NCBI RefSeq assembly: GCF_034377285.1
Contig: NZ_CP139716.1
Span: forward strand, 105,011-169,010
Source: Thalassobaculum sp. OXR-137
Lineage (GTDB): Bacteria; Pseudomonadota; Alphaproteobacteria; Thalassobaculales; Thalassobaculaceae
DNA: 64,000 bases
Reading direction: 5' to 3'
In this document: piece by piece, positions 60,986 to 64,000 of the stretch
Layout: every line of letters starts with the position of its first letter
How positions within the stretch are numbered: position 1 is the stretch's first letter
Translations under genes and position numbers: made by a program
The notes under the pieces: model-generated
The model's database searches: none
Told to the model about the DNA's origin: nothing
What the model saw: only the letters and a program-made list of their open reading frames with translations

Positions 60986-61429
60986 CCATATTTGGATGGA
61001 TTGGCTGATCCAGGCACCGATGTTCGTGTTTTGAGCGATTGTATGTTCCAACATTCCGTTACGTTGAACGTCCACTTTGGGCTGAACGTCTCATAGACCT
61101 CCAACGTCCGCTATGGGTCGATCCCGACGATCTGGTTGTCGCCAAACCCGTCCTGTTTAGCGCTTATAAAGTTCTATAAAAACAGTACCTTGATCAATCT
61201 AATGCGCGATATGGAACTATTATCGCGCACTTGGGAAAACCACCGTCACGTCGGTGAAACGAGCTGAAATCGGCTCGGATAGGCACAGTCGGTAGGCTGG
61301 GAGGGCAGGGGAGGGGGCTGCAGTCCAAGCTACACTACCCCTCGGTCCCAACCGATGGCGGGAGACCCTGGATGAAACGCCCGAGCTTCATAAGTATGAT
61401 GCTCAGGGTATCCGTTGAAAGGAGGCGCC
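60986..61429. other. Gap with AT-rich dyad and dispersed motif
   Basis: 444 bp without a gene. Contains the motif CGTCCGCTATGGGTCGAT (61105-61121), an AT-rich stretch (about 61150-61200) and a perfect 9-bp inverted repeat TGCGCGATA / TATCGCGCA (61203-61229) that could be an operator or hairpin upstream of parD. Confidence 0.5.
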
Positions 61430-61693
61430 ATGCCTGCCGTCGAGCGAATGACCATCACCATGCCAACCGAGCTGGCCGATGTTCTCCGACAGACTGTCGC
61501 CGGCGGCGAGTACGCCTCGGCCAGCGAGGTCGTGCGCGAGGCGCTGCGGGAATGGACCCACAACCGCAATGACGAACGCCGCGACCTGGAGGCTCTGCGG
61601 GCGGCGATCAAGAAGGGGCTGGATAGTGGACCAGGTATCCCGGCCGATAAGGTGCTGGCAGAACTGCGCACGCGCTACGCCACGAAGGCCTGA
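61430..61693 (+). CDS. parD: ParD-type antitoxin
   Basis: 87 residues: ribbon-helix-helix N-terminus (RMTITMPTELADVLRQTV, ASEVVREALREW) and the C-terminal toxin-binding helix (DKVLAELRTRYATKA). GGAGGCGCC precedes the ATG. It should bind DNA and neutralise ParE. The downstream parE is truncated, so it is now an orphan antitoxin. Confidence 0.93.
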   Translation: MPAVERMTITMPTELADVLRQTVAGGEYASASEVVREALREWTHNRNDERRDLEALRAAIKKGLDSGPGIPADKVLAELRTRYATKA

Positions 61694-61695
61694 TC

Positions 61696-61845
61696 ATGCA
61701 TCGCCTGGTGGTTCTGCCCGCAGCGCGGGACGATCTGCTTGAGATCGGCGACTTCATCGCCCAAGACAATCCACGGCGCGCCGCGTCTTACATCTCCGAG
61801 CTCGAACAGGGGTTTCCTTACCAGATTCCCTCAAAGTACCGGTAG
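61696..61845 (+). pseudogene. parE: parE toxin, truncated
   Basis: 49 codons: the first 38 (MHRLVVLPAARDDLLEIGDF and on to SELEQ) match ParE, then the frame runs into a GGGGTTTCC repeat (61809) and stops. It lacks the C-terminal half with the conserved Arg and Tyr residues, so it cannot be toxic. A longer but frameshifted copy is at 31873-32164. Confidence 0.88.
61809..61842. repeat. Half copy of the 55-bp palindromic element
   Basis: Begins GGGGTTTCC and ends AAAGTACCGG. It matches the right arm region of 26716-26770 (reverse complement) at 31 of 34 positions, and truncates parE exactly at its first base. Confidence 0.75.
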
Positions 61846-61863
61846 GAAGTGGCTTTGATTTCA

Positions 61864-61995
61864 ATGGCTTACAAGCGTGAGTGGATTCGTGTTTTTCGTG
61901 ATCTCAACGGGTTAGAGGCAGTTCCTATTCCTGGGGACTCGGCAGAGAGATCCATCCGACGCTTCTTCGCCGATACGGGGTACCGTGATAGATAG
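61864..61995 (+). other. Possible short ORF after repeat
   Basis: 43 codons from ATG 61864 (MAYKREWIRVFRDLNGLEAV onwards, ending FFADTGYRDR). The residues look protein-like and the codon use differs from neighbours (more A/T). No family recognised. It may be a piece of the mobile element whose end cut parE. Confidence 0.35.
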
Positions 61996-62970
61996 AAAGC
62001 TCAGTGTGTTTTGAAATCAAACAGTTACAGAACGCCCGCGCTAGAACGCCTTGTTCTATAAGGGTTCTCTAAGCGGCACTTTTTGCAGGATTGGCACGGG
62101 AACCCCCGAACGGGCAGCCACGGCGATCATAGTGCGGGTTGCCTGCAATTGGGCCCCCAAAAGCTCTGAAAACTGGATACCAGCTTGTTCAGCGCATGCC
62201 CATCGTCCATCCGGTTGGCTCGAGCGCTTTGGCACCTGAGTGAAGCGGCGGGGCCTCTACCTTCGGAACGAATCGGAGACGCGATGATGGCTGGGGATTG
62301 GCGGCAAGCCATGATGAGACGAGCCGTTCGCGGTGATCTTCGAGACCGCGTGATCCAGCTGGTCGAGGGGGGACATGCCTAGCCGGGCGCAGCTTCGGGA
62401 GCATTCCAAAACCGGAACAGAAATAACTTCTGAGCGAGGATATTACGGGGAGCAGGTCATTGATGCTCGGGTCATACCAATAGGCTGAGTAGATGCAGGT
62501 CAGCGGTAGCGTCCGTAAGATTTGGTGGTCGGTGACAACGCTCTGAATTGTGAATTCCGGTGACCGGCCTAGGCAACCAAATGAGATATGGGTCGGGCGG
62601 ACCGGCGGCCCCATCGAAGCAGCCCGTCGCTCGGGAGCCGGTCCACCAATTTCTAGAGCTGAATCCTGATGAACCGATCAGTGAGAAACATAACGCGAAC
62701 GTTTATCTCACGGCACGCTAGAAGTGCTGGCACGTTAGCAGAATCAGCAGTTCAAAAGATCCTAATATATTAACATAAACCGAATAATTAAGAGACTTTG
62801 TATTCCAATCGGCGGAAAGCCCAAAACAAAAGCACTCTTCAAAGAGATAAGTAAACTGCAACCCTATCGGGTTCACGCAATCGTGCGGCTTATTGTCTTG
62901 TGCGTCATGGCATTTGCCGCGAACTATGAGCCAATCAATAGGAGATAGTCATAGAGGCTGAAGTACACTT
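61996..62970. other. Gene-poor region with transposase remnant and AT-rich stretch
   Basis: 975 bp before the TlpA-like gene. A 33-codon frame (62284-62382) reads RRAVRGDLRDRVIQLVEGGHA and resembles the N-terminus of IS630-type transposases. From about 62690 to 62960 the DNA is AT-rich (for example CTAATATATTAACATAAACC near 62763), unlike the rest of the window, and likely includes the promoter of the next gene. Confidence 0.5.
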
Positions 62971-63567
62971 ATGCCGTTCACGCCGATCACCCGCCGTACG
63001 GCTCTTTCATTGCCGTTCTTCGCGCCATACTTGCCGATACTTGCAGGTCCGGCGACCGCTGACGCTCCACCCTCCCTCATGGGTCTTGGTGGGCAGTATA
63101 CAATTGTTCGTCCAACTCGAGATGTAGGATCGGTACCGATCCGAACAGTCACCGGCGACATTGTCGAGATCCGACGCTTCGCCGGGCAGGTTGTGCTCCT
63201 CAACTTCTGGGCGACATGGTGTGCGCCTTGCGCTTGGGAGATGCCGTCTCTCGACCAGTTGGCGGCGCGCCAAGATGCAGATCTCGTTGTCTTACCAGTG
63301 TCGTTGAACGGGGAGGGTAGCCTTGCCGTCGCCAATTTCTACCACGAGCGTCGGCTGTTCAATCTAGCGATGTATTTCAATATTGAAAACCAGACGACCT
63401 ATGGTCGCGGCAACTTGGAGGACGGATCAGGCTTCGCGCTGTACGGGCTACCGATTAGCTACGTCATAGACAAGGCGTCCCGGGTGCGTGGTTATATCAT
63501 CGGCGCGGTCGAGTGGAACTCCGACGAAGCGGCGGCACTGCTACGCTACTACACCACTGAGGCATAA
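62971..63567 (+). CDS. TlpA-family thioredoxin-like protein
   Basis: 198 residues with an N-terminal leader (TRRTALSLPFFAPYLPILAG, possibly TAT) and active site WCAPC (Cys84, Cys87), then the cis-Pro region YGLPISYVID. Periplasmic thiol reductase, likely for cytochrome c or copper-site assembly. It shares the fold with the 5448-5993 protein but is only distantly similar. It stands alone, with no CcdA beside it. Confidence 0.9.
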   Translation: MPFTPITRRTALSLPFFAPYLPILAGPATADAPPSLMGLGGQYTIVRPTRDVGSVPIRTVTGDIVEIRRFAGQVVLLNFWATWCAPCAWEMPSLDQLAARQDADLVVLPVSLNGEGSLAVANFYHERRLFNLAMYFNIENQTTYGRGNLEDGSGFALYGLPISYVIDKASRVRGYIIGAVEWNSDEAAALLRYYTTEA

Positions 63568-63739
63568 GGCTAACAGCCGACGCCGACCACTGCAGTGACT
63601 TAGGTCACCCCAATCCCCTCCGACTTCCAGGGAACAGCCCGAATCCCATGAAACATTTACCCGCTGCATGTCGAATTTGATTTCGTCGGAGCGTCGCGGC
63701 CGACCCGCCGGCGAGGAGCCCATAAATGCCAAGGCCCAG

Positions 63740-64000
63740 ATGGACAGGCAGATGAAGCAAACGCTGGAACCGGGCACATCATGGGCACCAAGGCATGGAA
63801 GTGACGGCCAGCCTCGCCAAGAGACTGGCGTCTCTGCCTTCACGCAAGTGATGTCGGATCTGGAGCGACTCCTGTTTGGTCCTCCAGCACCTCTCGATGT
63901 CACGCGTCGTAGTCGTTTGGCAATCGATCAGATGAACCGATCCAGTGAGATTCTCGTTGGCGGTTTGCAGGTCATTGCGATTCTGGTGTTCGGGTTCGTC
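63740..64000 (+). CDS. Unfinished gene at right edge, membrane protein
   Basis: 87 codons from ATG 63740 to the window end, no stop. A polar N-terminus (about 50 residues) with SDLERLLFGPPAPLDVTRRS is followed by NRSSEILVGG and the start of a hydrophobic helix (LQVIAILVFGFV). The end resembles the first helix of membrane-anchored signalling proteins such as cyclases, which is a guess. An alternative start cannot be excluded. Confidence 0.45.
   Translation, partial: MDRQMKQTLEPGTSWAPRHGSDGQPRQETGVSAFTQVMSDLERLLFGPPAPLDVTRRSRLAIDQMNRSSEILVGGLQVIAILVFGFV

Noticed and set aside
63541..63903. 120-aa minus-strand frame near the right edge
   Set aside because: Overlaps the end of the TlpA-like gene and the opposite-strand partial gene; no protein-like signal.
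1..64000. CRISPR arrays, rRNA, tRNA genes, replication origin
   Set aside because: No regularly spaced direct repeats, no cloverleaf or rRNA-like stretches and no rep or par origin genes seen by reading; a tRNAscan or Infernal run would be decisive.

Overview
This window is GC-rich (roughly 65% by eye, with lower-GC patches around 45.1-51.6 kb and 61-63 kb). Gene content (periplasmic nap cluster, TRAP transporters, TlpA/Sco/CcdA thiol proteins, alphaproteobacterial-looking codon use) suggests an alphaproteobacterium, perhaps Rhodospirillales-like. That assignment is inference. The window is largely an accessory region: heavy-metal resistance, broken mobile elements, a catabolic block, a possible defence block and a nitrate-reduction operon. 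I see no rRNA, tRNA or CRISPR array.

1-12.2 kb (+ strand): the tail of a mercury operon (merT partial, merP, merF, merA). It is followed by a periplasmic copper/redox cluster: CopL-like protein, TAT-exported multicopper oxidase, DUF411 protein, a tiny Met-rich membrane protein, cytochrome c, TlpA-like and Sco-like thiol proteins, and CcdA. Next is an unusual metal operon: a MerR regulator fused to an HMA domain, a second CcdA-like membrane protein, and a P1B ATPase whose membrane metal motif reads YPC.

12.6-23.8 kb (- strand): adenylate cyclase, APC permease and a CBS-BON protein, then a copper operon (copL-like, cupredoxin, copA, copB) behind a CueR-type promoter. Upstream lie two cytochrome genes and a hypothetical gene. 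A third cytochrome gene is split by an IS5-family element, and a cueR gene is frameshifted. A divergent pair of CueR-type promoters separates a SHOCT protein from a YHS-type copper ATPase (+).

26.4-32.6 kb: a scrapyard of mobile DNA. It holds an IS66 remnant, an orphan CadR-like regulator, a truncated dctM, a Tn3-family transposon with a decayed resolvase, broken parDE, and transposase remnants.

32.6-44.3 kb: a catabolic block. HyuA/HyuB hydantoinase/oxoprolinase subunits, a complete TRAP transporter, a FAD amine oxidoreductase and a LysR regulator run on the + strand, followed by a divergent LysR/Old Yellow Enzyme pair. Imported compounds are probably lactam- or amide-like.

45.1-50.7 kb: a lower-GC possible defence block. 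It consists of a HEPN-type protein directly coupled to an unrecognised 251-aa protein, and a 1266-aa protein with an N-terminal QxK nuclease-like domain, a STAND/AAA-type P-loop module and a long helical C-terminus. The last resembles the architecture of Avs antiphage proteins.

51-64 kb: a hypothetical gene, a HAD phosphatase, an HPP-CBS membrane protein, and then the nitrate/NO block (nnrS, napC, napB, napA, napD, napF, napE on -). A Crp/Fnr regulator is divergent from it and shares a region with an FNR/Dnr-type box. The end of the window has parD with a truncated parE, more IS remnants, a second TlpA-like protein and the start of an unfinished membrane-protein gene.
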